Shown here: positions 1 through 9,448 of the stretch, one piece after another
How positions within the stretch are numbered: position 1 is the first letter of the stretch
How the letters are laid out: each line of letters begins with the position of its first letter
Origin: Bryobacteraceae bacterium
GTDB lineage: Bacteria; Acidobacteriota; Terriglobia; Bryobacterales; Bryobacteraceae
Length of the DNA: 64,000 nt
Assembly: GCA_013388415.1 (NCBI GenBank)
Contig: JACADU010000019.1
Coordinates: 1-64,000 of the forward strand
Direction of reading: 5' to 3'
Made by a program: the position numbers and the translations under genes
Notes under the pieces: model-generated
Told to the model about the DNA's origin: nothing
Database searches by the model: none
Seen by the model: the letters and a program-made list of their open reading frames with translations, nothing else

Positions 1-96
1 AGTGATGGAGCCGCAGCGCAGATCGCCGAGAGAGGCGATCTCAAGCGCGATGGCGGCGCGTTGCTGTTCGAGGGAATCCAGGGATTGCGGGATCAT
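1..96 (-). CDS. DUF6788-type small protein, 5' part only (runs off the window)
   Basis: The first 32 codons of a minus-strand gene are visible, starting MIPQSLDSLEQQ and continuing through a LGDLRCGSIT segment. This pattern of a short helical start followed by LGDLRPGS-like text is what I recall for the DUF6788 family, whose members are small proteins of unknown function that often sit close to transposase genes. The start is the ATG whose complement is at 94-96. It is preceded by a strong AGGAGG ribosome binding site five bases upstream. A plausible promoter (TTGGGG, 17 bases, TATGCT on the minus strand) lies about 30 bases further up. The gene begins inside the 3' end of the broken regulator at 41-1687, so its arrival may have cut that gene. 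The family assignment rests on only 32 residues. Confidence 0.55.
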   Translation of the reverse strand, partial: MIPQSLDSLEQQRAAIALEIASLGDLRCGSIT

Positions 97-1687
97 GAGG
101 CCTCCTGACTCCGAGCGTAGCATATACGCTCGGATCACCAGCCCCAAAAAAGAAACCGCGCGGATCACCACTTCTATGTCGCGCACCCGCTTCATACTCT
201 TGCCGTGCAAACCGGATGTAGTCGAGGTACCCTAACGCCGCCTGGAAACCGGGATCCTGCGTGGCCACATTCTGGATCCGCCGGAGAGCGTCATCAAATC
301 TCCGCGCAAAACATAGTGTCTTCGCCCAATCTACCTGGATGATCAGTGATGTTGGATCCAGCCTGCTCGCGACTTCGAAACCGCGTTCAGCCTCTTCAAA
401 TCGCCCCATCAACCCGAGCAACTCCGCGTAGAAATGGTGGGTCGTGGCATCGCGTGGGTCGAGCCGCAGAGCGATCTTGTATTCCCTTTCTGCTGTCACG
501 CGGTCATAGTCGTAGTTCTCCGCCACCAGAGCGAGCACACGGTGAGGGCTCCCGAGCCGGGGGTCCAGGTCAATGGCTTTCCGCGTTTCATCCCGTATCC
601 TTGCGATTGACGCCTCTTGTGACCTGAACATGTAGCCGTTGTAGATGAACAAGGCTTCCGCCAGGAGCGAGTGAGCCTCAGCCTAATTGGGATCTCGCCG
701 GATCGCATCCTCGAAGCACTCGATCGCCCGTCTGAAGCCGTCGCCCGACCGCTGCGCAGAGTACTGTCGCCCTCTCAACAAACTCTGTTGCGCCAACCGA
801 TCTGTCGTTCCGTGGTCGGCCAGCGCGGCACGCTGCTCCTCTGTGAGGTGGCTGGAGATCGAATTCGCCACCTCAGACGCAAACTGGTCCTGCAGGCTGA
901 GCGGATCGCCGGTTTCTTCCTCAATCGTTCCAGACCACAACGTCCGTCCATCCTTTACCCGCAGGAGCCTGGCATTCAAGCGCATTTTCTGGCCCGATGA
1001 GAGAAGAGATCCCTCAAGCACCGCATCAACCCGCAGTTCTCTGCCTGCCTCCAGCGGATCCACTTCCTTGCCCGCATACCTCCTCACTGCGTTGAGCGAC
1101 CGCACTTCCAGTGTCGTCGCCCTGCTCAGGCTGGTGATCAGTGTGTCGGCGATGGACACTCCCGGGTCCGCCGCTCCGAGCGGGATTGACTCGGCTCGAA
1201 TCGGCAGGATCGCAACGGATTCAATGGTAGCCGGGCCGGACGGACGATTCCAGACTCCAATCCAAATCAATCCACTGAGTCCAACAACCGCCCCGACAGC
1301 GCCGACAGCCCATCGCAACCTGCTTCTCCGTGGTCCGGCCGTGTCGTCACCCTGTTCCGCGTCCGCCCCGCGAACGGCCACATCGCAAATAAATCGATAG
1401 CCGAATTTGGGGACTGTTTCGATGAATCTCTGCCCGGCTTCGCCATCACCCAGCGCTTTTCTCAAGTCCGAAACCGCCCGGGCCAGCGTCGCCTCCTCGA
1501 CGAACGTGCCGGCCCAGACGGCATCCATCAGTTCCTTTTTCGAAACCAGCCGCCCTGCGTTGCCTGACAGATGCAGGAGCAGATCGAAGATCTTTGGCGA
1601 GAGGCCGACCGGCGCTCCGCTGCGTAACAACAGCCTCTCTGCCGGGTCCAGTGAAAACTGCCCGAAGTAATAGATCTGCTTGGACAT
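41..1687 (-). pseudogene. Winged-helix DNA-binding/TPR regulator, broken by an in-frame TAG and truncated
   Basis: This reads as a one-component regulator: an N-terminal OmpR/CadC-type winged helix (about residues 5-105, with LSPKIFDLLLHL and ETVPKFGYRFI), a transmembrane segment near residues 130-150, a periplasmic region, then TPR repeats. Translation stops after residue 334 (AIRRDPN) at a TAG at about 680-682. The same frame continues without a gap as AEAHSLLAEAL and runs another 200 residues of TPR-like sequence (651-41). The stop falls at the usual aromatic or Gln position of a DPNYAEAH-type repeat, so one base change (CAG or TAC to TAG) explains it. After about base 190 the frame no longer looks TPR-like and merges into the start region of the DUF6788-type gene. 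It is therefore damaged twice. The alternatives are an assembly error or stop readthrough. Confidence 0.8.
131..170. repeat. 10-bp direct repeat CGGATCACCA at the broken gene junction
   Basis: CGGATCACCA occurs at 131-140 and again at 161-170, separated by an A-rich 20-base spacer. It lies where the TPR-type coding similarity of the regulator stops and the upstream region of the DUF6788-type gene begins. A short exact direct repeat at such a boundary could be a duplicated target site or an element end, but it could also be chance. Confidence 0.35.
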
Positions 1688-1829
1688 TCCTCATTCCCAG
1701 AAAAAACTCAAATGAAAATCCGCCGTCTCCCAGGGCCCGCTTCCCCGATCTCAAGTATCTTACACGGAGCGCGGGCTATGGCCAAGGCGAATCCGAAGCC
1801 CGGCTTGAAAGGAAGAGGAGATCCAAGGG

Positions 1830-2462
1830 ATGTCAAAGAGGACTGGTTTTATCGCAATTGCTGTCTTTGCCGCCTGCGGCGCGGCGCAGGCCGCCACCAC
1901 GCCGGAGGTGGAGACCGCCGGATCGCTGCCGGAGGCCGTCAAGGCCCGGGGCGTCCGCTGCTCGGATGGCGGCGTCAAACTGAAAGGACCGGGCGGAGCC
2001 ACCGTCGAGATTTGGGTGCGGGACACCCTTCCCAACGGTGAGAAGCCGGAAAGCCCGGACGTCGCCTTCATGAAGATTCCTCACGGAGCCATGATCGGTT
2101 TCATCCGGGTTACAGGAAAGTTTACCGACCGCCGAGGCTAAGCTGTCCCGGAGGGTGTGTACGGCCTTCGCTACACCCTCTACCCAAATGAGCCGAACCA
2201 CTACTACCTCGCCCCGCAGCGCGATTTCCTCGTGCTCACCAACCTTGACGTGGACACGAAGGTCGACTCGAACCTCACGTTCCAGGAGATCCTGGGCGCA
2301 AGCCAGAAGGCCCGGAAGAGCGCTCACCCGCTTTGCCTGGGGCTGAGCGCCGTCAGCGGGCGCGAAACGCTTGACAAGCAGGGTGACGAAGACTGGGTCC
2401 TCAAGGTCCGCGTCGAGGGCGAAGAGATAGGCATCATCGTCTTCGGCCGGCATTCAGGGTAG
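1830..2462 (+). pseudogene. Secreted hypothetical protein with an in-frame TAA
   Basis: The first 103 codons encode a signal peptide (MSKRTGFIAIAVFAACGAAQA) and a beta-rich domain ending GKFTDRRG. A TAA at 2139-2141 stops translation. The same frame then continues as AVPEGVYGLRYTLYP and runs to 2462, through a segment with APQRDFLVLT and a C-terminal IIVFGRH. The two halves make one protein of about 210 residues, of a secreted type I associate with Acidobacteria (PGVYTLRY near the middle, APQRDF after it). I know of no function. CAA (Gln) to TAA would explain the break. A GGAGA ribosome binding site precedes the ATG. The downstream half has no convincing start of its own. Confidence 0.7.
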
Positions 2463-2765
2463 GGCCGGCGTCTTCTCAGAGTTGTGCTCGCAAGAACCGG
2501 AGGCGGACCCTGATCGCGGTCCGCCTCATGTTCATCGCGTTGACCACCTTCTTAGGCCGGGTTGCGCCGCGGCGCGCGCGTACCCCTGAACAATCACGCG
2601 GGCGCGATAGTGTCCTTCATGGAAGGCCCGGAACGGGCGCATCCGACGAATCGCCGGCGGCTCCCCGCTCGCATCGAAGGGGTCCGCAAAGGCGCTTCTT
2701 TCGTCGTCAACCTCCCGTGCGAGTTGAGAGCCGGCGAGCCGTTCCGCCAGAACAAGTAGCCCAGG
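2463..2765. other. Gene-free stretch with a possible decayed ORF
   Basis: Between the broken secreted gene and the 3' end of the FAD oxidoreductase I see no convincing gene. A plus-strand frame at 2562-2759 reads VPLNNHAG, ARIEGVRKG and CELRAGEPFRQNK. That looks more protein-like than random, but I cannot place it in a family and it has no good ribosome binding site. It may be a remnant. Confidence 0.35.
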
Positions 2766-4448
2766 CTACTTCACTCCCGCGCTCTTCCGGTTGAGAATCC
2801 CGCCGTGCCCCTCCAGAGTCCGCAGCAGCTCTGCAACGTCGATTCGCTGCACGGCCTTGTTCGTCGTCGCCGCCATCGCCGCCGCCACGCCCGCCGCCTC
2901 GCCCAGCATCATGTACACCGGCTCCATCCGGATCGTGCAAATCGCCACGTGCGAGGCCGACAGACAGACAGGCACGAGCAGGTTGCGGCACTGCTGCGCT
3001 TTCGGCGTCAGGCTGCGGTACGGAATCTCGTACGGCGCGCGGCTGAGGTTGATGGATTCGTCCAGGTGACCCTCCACCCGCACAAATCCTTCCTTGGTCT
3101 CGAACCGCTGTACCCAGTGCGAATCGAGCACGAAACTGCCCATCCCCACCGAATCGTGTTTCACTTTGTCCCTCAGGACGTCGCGCTCCGTCATCACGTA
3201 CTCGCCAACCATCCTGCGGCACTCGCGGATGTACAACTGCTGCGGCCAGTGGCCCGAGTCCGCGTACTCGTCCCTGCAAAGCCCCCAACCGTTCACCTCG
3301 TCACGCAATGGCCCAGGCACGCGCGGGTCATGGGCCAGGAACCAGAAAAACCCCTTCTGGTAGTTGAGATGGTCCTGATAGATCCTTCGCCGCTCAGCCG
3401 GTGAGGCCTCAGCAAAGCCTCTGTTGCCCCCGATGTAATCAATCGAAAACGGCCCGCTCGCGTTGAGGTCCCACTTGCCGTTCGGAATTGGGCCCAGATG
3501 AACCAGGCGCGCGAAAGAAATCCCCGGATGGGCCTCGATGTACTTCAGCAGCAGTTCATACCTCTCCGGCTCGTACCTGTCCGGCTTCGGCCACGGCACG
3601 AGAATGTCCTTCCGCTGCGTCGCAATCAGCCGGAAGCAGTAGGCCTGCATCAGCCGGTCTGCGTCGCCAACCCGCCCGCTTGGCCGCGGCGCCACTCCCC
3701 ACAGCAACCGTCCCTGCCCGTCCCTCGCCCGGATATCCGCCCCGAACTGCCCGTGATGCATGTACTCGATGCCGGGCGTGCCGTAGACCTCCTCACCGTA
3801 GTTCTGCCTGAAATGGGGCTCGCGTACGCCCGCCAGGCTCTCGCCGTACTTCTTCACGCTCTCCCGTCCCCATGTGTGGCCGACCTGTGCCTTGGCCATC
3901 AGGTCGCCTTCATAGCTCGCGTCGATGAACACGCGCCCTTGAATCACGCTGCCGTCAGGGAGCCGAATCGATCTGATTGCCCCGTTCACCTTTGCGACGC
4001 TCGCCACCGTTTGAGCGGTCAGAATCGGAATCCGGTGCTCGCGCACCCAGCCCTCAAACACCTGCCGCATTAGTTTCGGCTCCAAATCCCAGCGCCGCGG
4101 CATGCGAAATGGGATGCTTCGCCCTCGAAACTGCATGAGCGGCGGCTCCTCTTTCGCGGGCCTCCCCTGTAACGCTGCCGCTTCCTCGAAGAATTTCCGC
4201 GCCAGCCCTCCGACGTACTCCGGCGTCGCCGTGTCCGTGATCGCGATGCCGCCGGTCACCATCCCGCCGATGTGCCCTGCCGGCTCCACGACAACGACCG
4301 AAACGCCCTCCCTCGACGCCGCCACAGCCGCCGTCAAACCCGCGGGCGTCGCGCCGTAGATCACGACATCCGCCTTCCTTGCGGGCGGCGCGGCGCACGC
4401 CAGCGCCGCGCAAACCCCTGCCGCGAGAACGAATCGAACCGCTGGCAT
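2766..4448 (-). CDS. Secreted FAD-dependent oxidoreductase
   Basis: A 560-residue protein with a cleavable signal peptide (residues 1-20), then a Rossmann dinucleotide-binding motif VVIYGATPAG (G32-A-T-P-A-G37) and the acidic residue that binds the FAD ribose at E55 in VVVVEP. This is the family of FAD-dependent oxidoreductases with a long C-terminal half, often annotated as xanthan lyase-like or pfam12831, common in Acidobacteria and Planctomycetes as secreted enzymes of unknown substrate. A C-terminal CTIRMEPVYMMLGEAAG segment matches the usual second FAD contact. It lies 15 bases downstream of the alkaline phosphatase gene on the same strand, so they probably form an operon. The substrate cannot be named from the sequence. 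Confidence 0.8.
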   Translation of the reverse strand: MPAVRFVLAAGVCAALACAAPPARKADVVIYGATPAGLTAAVAASREGVSVVVVEPAGHIGGMVTGGIAITDTATPEYVGGLARKFFEEAAALQGRPAKEEPPLMQFRGRSIPFRMPRRWDLEPKLMRQVFEGWVREHRIPILTAQTVASVAKVNGAIRSIRLPDGSVIQGRVFIDASYEGDLMAKAQVGHTWGRESVKKYGESLAGVREPHFRQNYGEEVYGTPGIEYMHHGQFGADIRARDGQGRLLWGVAPRPSGRVGDADRLMQAYCFRLIATQRKDILVPWPKPDRYEPERYELLLKYIEAHPGISFARLVHLGPIPNGKWDLNASGPFSIDYIGGNRGFAEASPAERRRIYQDHLNYQKGFFWFLAHDPRVPGPLRDEVNGWGLCRDEYADSGHWPQQLYIRECRRMVGEYVMTERDVLRDKVKHDSVGMGSFVLDSHWVQRFETKEGFVRVEGHLDESINLSRAPYEIPYRSLTPKAQQCRNLLVPVCLSASHVAICTIRMEPVYMMLGEAAGVAAAMAATTNKAVQRIDVAELLRTLEGHGGILNRKSAGVK

Positions 4449-4463
4449 CTCTGACGCCGTCTT

Positions 4464-5591
4464 TTACTTCTTCCCGCCGGGCCAGCCGTACGCCGCCATC
4501 ACAATATCGAAAATCCGCGTATTTGGCATGAATCCCTGAACCCGCTCCGCGCCGGGCCCTGTCGCCGCCACCACGATCTCTTCTGCCGTGTGGCTCCTCA
4601 ACACGTTGATGTTCGGCAGTTCGATCGTTCTCGGCTTCTCGCCAGGGTACTTCTGCTTCCACTCGTCCAGCCCCCTCAGCAGCGGATCGCCCTTCTTGCC
4701 GCCCCGGACGTACATCCCGAAAGAGTGGTCCGCCGCGAACAGCAGCAGCGTCTCCCTCGGATTCACCTTTGAAGCGATCTCCCTGATCAGCTTGTCGAAC
4801 GCGACCAAGTTGTCCAGGCCCTTCTGCGGATCGTCCGTGTGCGCGTCCCACTCGATCATCAGAAAGTAGCCCTTCCTGTTCCGCGCCAACCTGTTCAGCG
4901 CCATGCGCGCCGCCGCGGGCACGTCGGGCTCCTTTTCCGTCACCACCACCGGCCGTAGATCCTCCGCCGGAACCTCGTCGAGCGATGTCCTCACCGGGCG
5001 CTGCTTCGCCGCCGCGACAGCATCCAGATCCTGGTTCAATTCCTTCATCGCTTTGTAGATCGCCGGCCTCCCCGCGCCGATCACCACGTCCACTCCGTCG
5101 CCGAACCTCGGGTTGAACACCTGTAGAAAGATCTCCCCGAACTTCCGCCGGTCGTTGGCGTGTGCGTAGCACGCCGCCGGCGTGGCGTCCGCGATGTTGA
5201 CATTCGACAGGACACCCGTCGAAAGCCCCTTCTCCTCGGCGTACTCCAACAGCGTCTTCAACACGGCGCCGTCTTTCTTGCCCCGCTCCGTGTCCGGCCC
5301 CATGCTGATCACGCCGTTCTGCGTCTTCACCCCGGTCACGATCGCCGTCATGCCGGCAGCCGAGTCGCTCACCCAATTGCCCGCCGTAGAGGTATCGCTC
5401 AGCGCCACATGTGGCCAGCTCTGCACGAAAAGCTTCTGCGCGTCGCCGTGCCCGTGGATGCTCGCCGCGTTGAGCGTGGATAGCCCTGCGGCGTCGGCGA
5501 GGAAAATAATGACGTTCTTGGCTCTGTTCCCGGCGGCGCTTGCCGGAGCCGAGAGCAAGGCAACTACGACGAAAAAACTGAGTGATCGCAT
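4464..5591 (-). CDS. Alkaline phosphatase, PhoA family, secreted
   Basis: A 375-residue periplasmic phosphomonoesterase. From the ATG at 5591 it has a signal peptide (MRSLSFFVVVALLSAPASA) directly followed by the metal-binding strand NVIIFLADAAG (Asp33) and the nucleophile motif DSAAGMTA (Ser77). Later metal-ligand motifs are visible: EWDAHTDD, AADHSFG and a late SHTAEE histidine. I chose 5591 rather than the upstream ATG at 5639 because it gives a clean signal peptide and has GGAGGG immediately upstream. It is shorter than E. coli PhoA. It is followed 15 bases later by the FAD oxidoreductase. Confidence 0.9.
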   Translation of the reverse strand: MRSLSFFVVVALLSAPASAAGNRAKNVIIFLADAAGLSTLNAASIHGHGDAQKLFVQSWPHVALSDTSTAGNWVSDSAAGMTAIVTGVKTQNGVISMGPDTERGKKDGAVLKTLLEYAEEKGLSTGVLSNVNIADATPAACYAHANDRRKFGEIFLQVFNPRFGDGVDVVIGAGRPAIYKAMKELNQDLDAVAAAKQRPVRTSLDEVPAEDLRPVVVTEKEPDVPAAARMALNRLARNRKGYFLMIEWDAHTDDPQKGLDNLVAFDKLIREIASKVNPRETLLLFAADHSFGMYVRGGKKGDPLLRGLDEWKQKYPGEKPRTIELPNINVLRSHTAEEIVVAATGPGAERVQGFMPNTRIFDIVMAAYGWPGGKK

Positions 5592-5742
5592 CGCCCTCCA
5601 AGATACATTGAAGGCGCAGGACACGGCCACTCCTGTCATTGCGGCTTTGTTGGATTCAGCTCGGCGCGCAGTTCAGCCACTCGCCACGGCGCCGTGATCG
5701 GCGTCCTCGTCTCCGGCCGCCATGCCGGTTGGGGCCCGGTGC

Positions 5743-8700
5743 TCAAAACCGCAGCCGGACCCCGATCTCGATCCTCCGCATGTCCATCACGCTCGTCACG
5801 TTCTCGTGGCCCACGCCGTTACGATACTGGTTGTATTTCTCGGCTTCTGTCGAATTCGGCAGCCGCTCCAACAGGTTCTTCACCTGCATCTCCGGCGAAT
5901 TGAACAAGTAGTAGCCGTCAGCCAGAGTCCGCCCCTTCATCTTGTAAGTGAATCCCGTGTTCAGATTTTGCCGTCTCACCTGGTTGAATGGATTGAAGAA
6001 GCTGGCTCTGAGTTCGAGGCCCAGCCGCTCCCTGATCGGGAACTCCTTGGTCACATTGATGTCGTTCGAGAATGTCCCCCGCGACCACAGGTAGTTCCTC
6101 GACCCGCTGCCGTCGCCCGGAATCGCCGGGATCCCGAAAGCGTTGAGGTCGAACATATGGGCCATGTCGTCCAAGCCCCAGTTTGGATTCGTGCCCAGAG
6201 GCAGAATGCGCGGAGCGAAGTCCGGACTCCCCGTGAACACCGAATTGACATTGGCCACGCCCTGAGTGTTGCTTGCATACTGCAAGCCGAACGTCGGCGT
6301 CAGCGCCCGCCCGCTGTAGAAGTTCATCATGTGGGCCAGCCCCCACCCGTCGAACACCTGCCGGGCGAATCCGTTGTTCCACCCAAACTTGGAGCTCAGC
6401 CGCGGCACATCGTAGGTGTAATTGAACGCCCAGACTTGCGGCCGGTGCTCGTTGGCGATGTAGCCGGTGTATTTCCGCCAGTGGGCGAAGAAGGGACCAA
6501 CGCTTTCAGTCCCCGAAATCAGCTTGCTCCAGGTGTGCGACACCTGGAACGTCAATCCATGGCTGAGGCGCTTGTTGACGTACCACTGTAACGAGTCGTA
6601 GTGCGCGTTCCCGACGTTCGTGATCAGATTCAACGTCGTGAATCCCTGATACGGACGCATCAGGTTGGAGTCGACGGTCTGCGTTCCCGGCAAAGGGCCG
6701 GGATTCGAAGCCGAAATCGGGCCGTAAAAATTGTTCCCCGCCAGGCGCGGGTCGATGTACTTGGGATTGTAAGAGGTGCCCGGCAGCACCTGATTGATGT
6801 TGAACTGAATCACCTGGTGCCGTTGAATATTGCCCACGTAGGCGACGTCCAGCACCATGTTGAACGGCAACTCCCGCTGAATCGAGATCGAATAGTCGTA
6901 GACCGTCGGCGCCGCATTGCTCGATTCGTCCATCGCGCCAAACGACCTCGGCGAAAGCCGCTTCACTGTTGAATTGACGAGCGTGGCGAGGCTCGTTTGC
7001 CGGTAATCGGCCTGGTCCGCCATTCCGTTCTGATAAGTCCCCGTCGCCTGCCCGATGGTCGGCCGGTTGTAGGACCAGCCGAAGCCCGCCCTCAAGACCG
7101 TCTTGTCCATGAACTTCCACGCGACGCCGCCTCGCGGCGCGAAGAGCAGATAATTCGGGTTCCGGATCCCCGCCTCGCCGATGGTGTCCTTCCTCAGCGG
7201 CACGACGCCGTTCAACGGATCGCCCGACCCCGGCACAAGTGAATACAGCAGCTCGTTGAACACGTTGGCCGGCAGCGGCTTGTCAGGATAGGCCGGATCA
7301 ATCAGCGTCTTCGTGTTCTTCGGATTGACCACGTAATACCGCGGCGCCTTGGACGGATCCCACTTGCCGGGAACGAAGGCCGCGTCGAGCGTCACGTCGT
7401 AGTCCGTGTTGTGCTCGGTCGGGATGTGGTAAACGCGCATGCCAAAGTCAAACGTCAGATTCGAGGTTGCCTTCCAGGTGTCCTGAATGAAGAAGTGGAC
7501 GTCCTGGAACATGCTCAGCTTGTGCGAGGGGTTGGACACCTGTGTGAACTGAGACAGCGCCCCCGTGAGAATATTCGCCGGGCTGTAGCCCATGTCGAAG
7601 TCGCTGGCCGTGTTGACTCCGAAGTTGTAGTTGCCTTTCTCAATTGCCTGATTGATCTCGTCCTTCCGGTTCTGAATGTACTGGCCGCCCCATTTGATCA
7701 GGTGCGTTCCCTTCGTCCATGCCCACGTCTGCGCGACCTGATACTCGGGCGCGATGGCATACCAGGGGAAGCGGTTGAACTGGAAGTCCTGATATCCGGT
7801 CCCTGAAATCTGGGGCAGGATGTTGGTCTTGACCGGATAGGCCACCGGCAATCCCGACAGGCCCATCTTGGCCCGGTCGATCTTCTCCGGATCGCCGGAG
7901 ACCTCAATCGGAGCGTTGACGAAGTCCTTCTGCCAGTTGAACAGCGTCTCCACAACCATGCTCGCCGACATCGTCTTCGTCAGGTTGGCCGTCAGCGCCT
8001 TGTCAGGCCGGTTCCACCCGGTGATGACAAAAGGCAGGTTGCTCCCCGCGGCCCAAGTCACCATGTCGCGGTAGTGCTGGTAATCGTAATTGAACCGCAC
8101 ATAGGCGCGCATCGACTCGCTGATGTTGTAGTCAACCTTCACCACGTTCAGATAGCGGTTGTTCACCCTCGCATACTGGTTCAGGTAATTGTTGTTCGTC
8201 TCGTTCTTCAGGTTCGGCAGCGGATAGATGTTCATGATTGCCGTGCCGAGCGGCGTGATCAGATTCTGAGGAATGATGTTGTTCGGAATCAGCACAGGCT
8301 TTCCCGACGCCTGCGTCCCGGGGTAGTAAATCGTCGGCCGGGTGCCGTTGGCGTTCACCGTCTGCGAGAAATCGCCCTTCCTCTCCAACTCGGTCGGAAC
8401 CCGGATCTGCTGCGTGATCGTCGGTGTGTCCTGCTTCAGGTTTTCGTAGTTGTAAAAGAAGAACAGCTTGTCCTTCTTGATCGGTCCGCCCAGATTGCCG
8501 CCAAAGTAGTTATAGCGGTACCGCGGCTTCGGCAGCCCAAAGAAGCTCTCGTTCCACGGCCTTGCGTTCAGCACTTCGTTTCGCAGATAGTCCCACGCCG
8601 TTCCGTGCCACTGGTTCGATCCCGATTTCGTGACGATGTTAATGACGACTCCCGCGCGGTTGCCATACTCGGCCTGGAAGTTGTTCGCCAGAATCGCGAC

Positions 8701-9363
8701 CTCCTGGATCGACTCCAGGCTCGGCGTCACCGTCGTCTTTGTGTCCGAGCCGTGATCCACATTCGAACCTCCGTCCAGGTTCACCTGCGTCTGATTCGAC
8801 GCTTTGCCGTTCACCCGGAAATCGCCGTAGCCGTCATAGCCAGCGTCCCGCCCGTTGATCGCGTTCGTGTTGTTCGGCGACGACCCCGGAATTACCTTTA
8901 GCAGCGTCGTCCAGTTCCGCCCCTGAAGCGGCATGTCTGTCACTTGCTTCGCCTGAATGACGTCGTTGCGCACCGCGTTCTCGGTGGTCATCAGAGGGAT
9001 CTCGGCGTGCACGTCCACAGTGGTCTGCGTCGTGCCTAACTCCATCTGAATCCGCCCCAGCGCAAGGTTCTGAAATGCGTTGAGCCCCAGGTCCTTGATC
9101 GTCTTCGTCCGGAACCCGGCCGCGGTGATCGTCACCTCGTACTTGCTGGCGACCAGCGATGGAAGTGAAAAGATCCCAACGTCGTTGGTGACGGTATTCC
9201 GCTCCGAGTTCGTCGAAAGCTGAACAACTTTGACGGCAGCGCCGGGAATCGGCGCGTCCGACAAGTCGACGACTGTGCCTGTGATCGAGCCGAGGCCGGC
9301 TTGGGAGTAAGCTGGCATCCCCGTAACGAGAAGCCCGCAGACGAAGAGGATTATAGCTCTCAT
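5743..9363 (-). CDS. Oar-type TonB-dependent outer-membrane receptor
   Basis: A protein of about 1206 residues with a signal peptide from the ATG at 9363, then a carboxypeptidase-regulatory-like beta-sandwich (GSITGTVVDLSDAPIPGAAV, about residues 25-110), a plug region (PLQGRNWTTLLKVIPG, VNLDGGSNVD, then NRAGVVINIVTKSG) and a long beta-barrel ending in an aromatic residue (VRLRF). This layout is the Oar/Cna-B-like TonB receptor family expanded in Acidobacteria, thought to take up large polymers or metals. Ligand unknown. The chosen start has an AGGGGTGAG ribosome binding site; an upstream in-frame ATG at 9426 lacks one. It lies 85 bases downstream of the GntP gene on the same strand and may be cotranscribed. 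Confidence 0.92.
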   Translation of the reverse strand: MRAIILFVCGLLVTGMPAYSQAGLGSITGTVVDLSDAPIPGAAVKVVQLSTNSERNTVTNDVGIFSLPSLVASKYEVTITAAGFRTKTIKDLGLNAFQNLALGRIQMELGTTQTTVDVHAEIPLMTTENAVRNDVIQAKQVTDMPLQGRNWTTLLKVIPGSSPNNTNAINGRDAGYDGYGDFRVNGKASNQTQVNLDGGSNVDHGSDTKTTVTPSLESIQEVAILANNFQAEYGNRAGVVINIVTKSGSNQWHGTAWDYLRNEVLNARPWNESFFGLPKPRYRYNYFGGNLGGPIKKDKLFFFYNYENLKQDTPTITQQIRVPTELERKGDFSQTVNANGTRPTIYYPGTQASGKPVLIPNNIIPQNLITPLGTAIMNIYPLPNLKNETNNNYLNQYARVNNRYLNVVKVDYNISESMRAYVRFNYDYQHYRDMVTWAAGSNLPFVITGWNRPDKALTANLTKTMSASMVVETLFNWQKDFVNAPIEVSGDPEKIDRAKMGLSGLPVAYPVKTNILPQISGTGYQDFQFNRFPWYAIAPEYQVAQTWAWTKGTHLIKWGGQYIQNRKDEINQAIEKGNYNFGVNTASDFDMGYSPANILTGALSQFTQVSNPSHKLSMFQDVHFFIQDTWKATSNLTFDFGMRVYHIPTEHNTDYDVTLDAAFVPGKWDPSKAPRYYVVNPKNTKTLIDPAYPDKPLPANVFNELLYSLVPGSGDPLNGVVPLRKDTIGEAGIRNPNYLLFAPRGGVAWKFMDKTVLRAGFGWSYNRPTIGQATGTYQNGMADQADYRQTSLATLVNSTVKRLSPRSFGAMDESSNAAPTVYDYSISIQRELPFNMVLDVAYVGNIQRHQVIQFNINQVLPGTSYNPKYIDPRLAGNNFYGPISASNPGPLPGTQTVDSNLMRPYQGFTTLNLITNVGNAHYDSLQWYVNKRLSHGLTFQVSHTWSKLISGTESVGPFFAHWRKYTGYIANEHRPQVWAFNYTYDVPRLSSKFGWNNGFARQVFDGWGLAHMMNFYSGRALTPTFGLQYASNTQGVANVNSVFTGSPDFAPRILPLGTNPNWGLDDMAHMFDLNAFGIPAIPGDGSGSRNYLWSRGTFSNDINVTKEFPIRERLGLELRASFFNPFNQVRRQNLNTGFTYKMKGRTLADGYYLFNSPEMQVKNLLERLPNSTEAEKYNQYRNGVGHENVTSVMDMRRIEIGVRLRF

Positions 9364-9448
9364 GTGACTCACCCCTGAGTGTGATTGGGCAGCACTCAAA
9401 CTATCGCGAGATGCCATCAGAGTCAAGGACCTGAAAGGTGGTTAGGGG

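Noticed and set aside
4054-5601. A 515-codon minus-strand frame spanning the alkaline phosphatase and FAD oxidoreductase
   Set aside because: Gly/Arg-rich composition with no fold motifs; it is an out-of-frame reading of the two real genes on the same strand.
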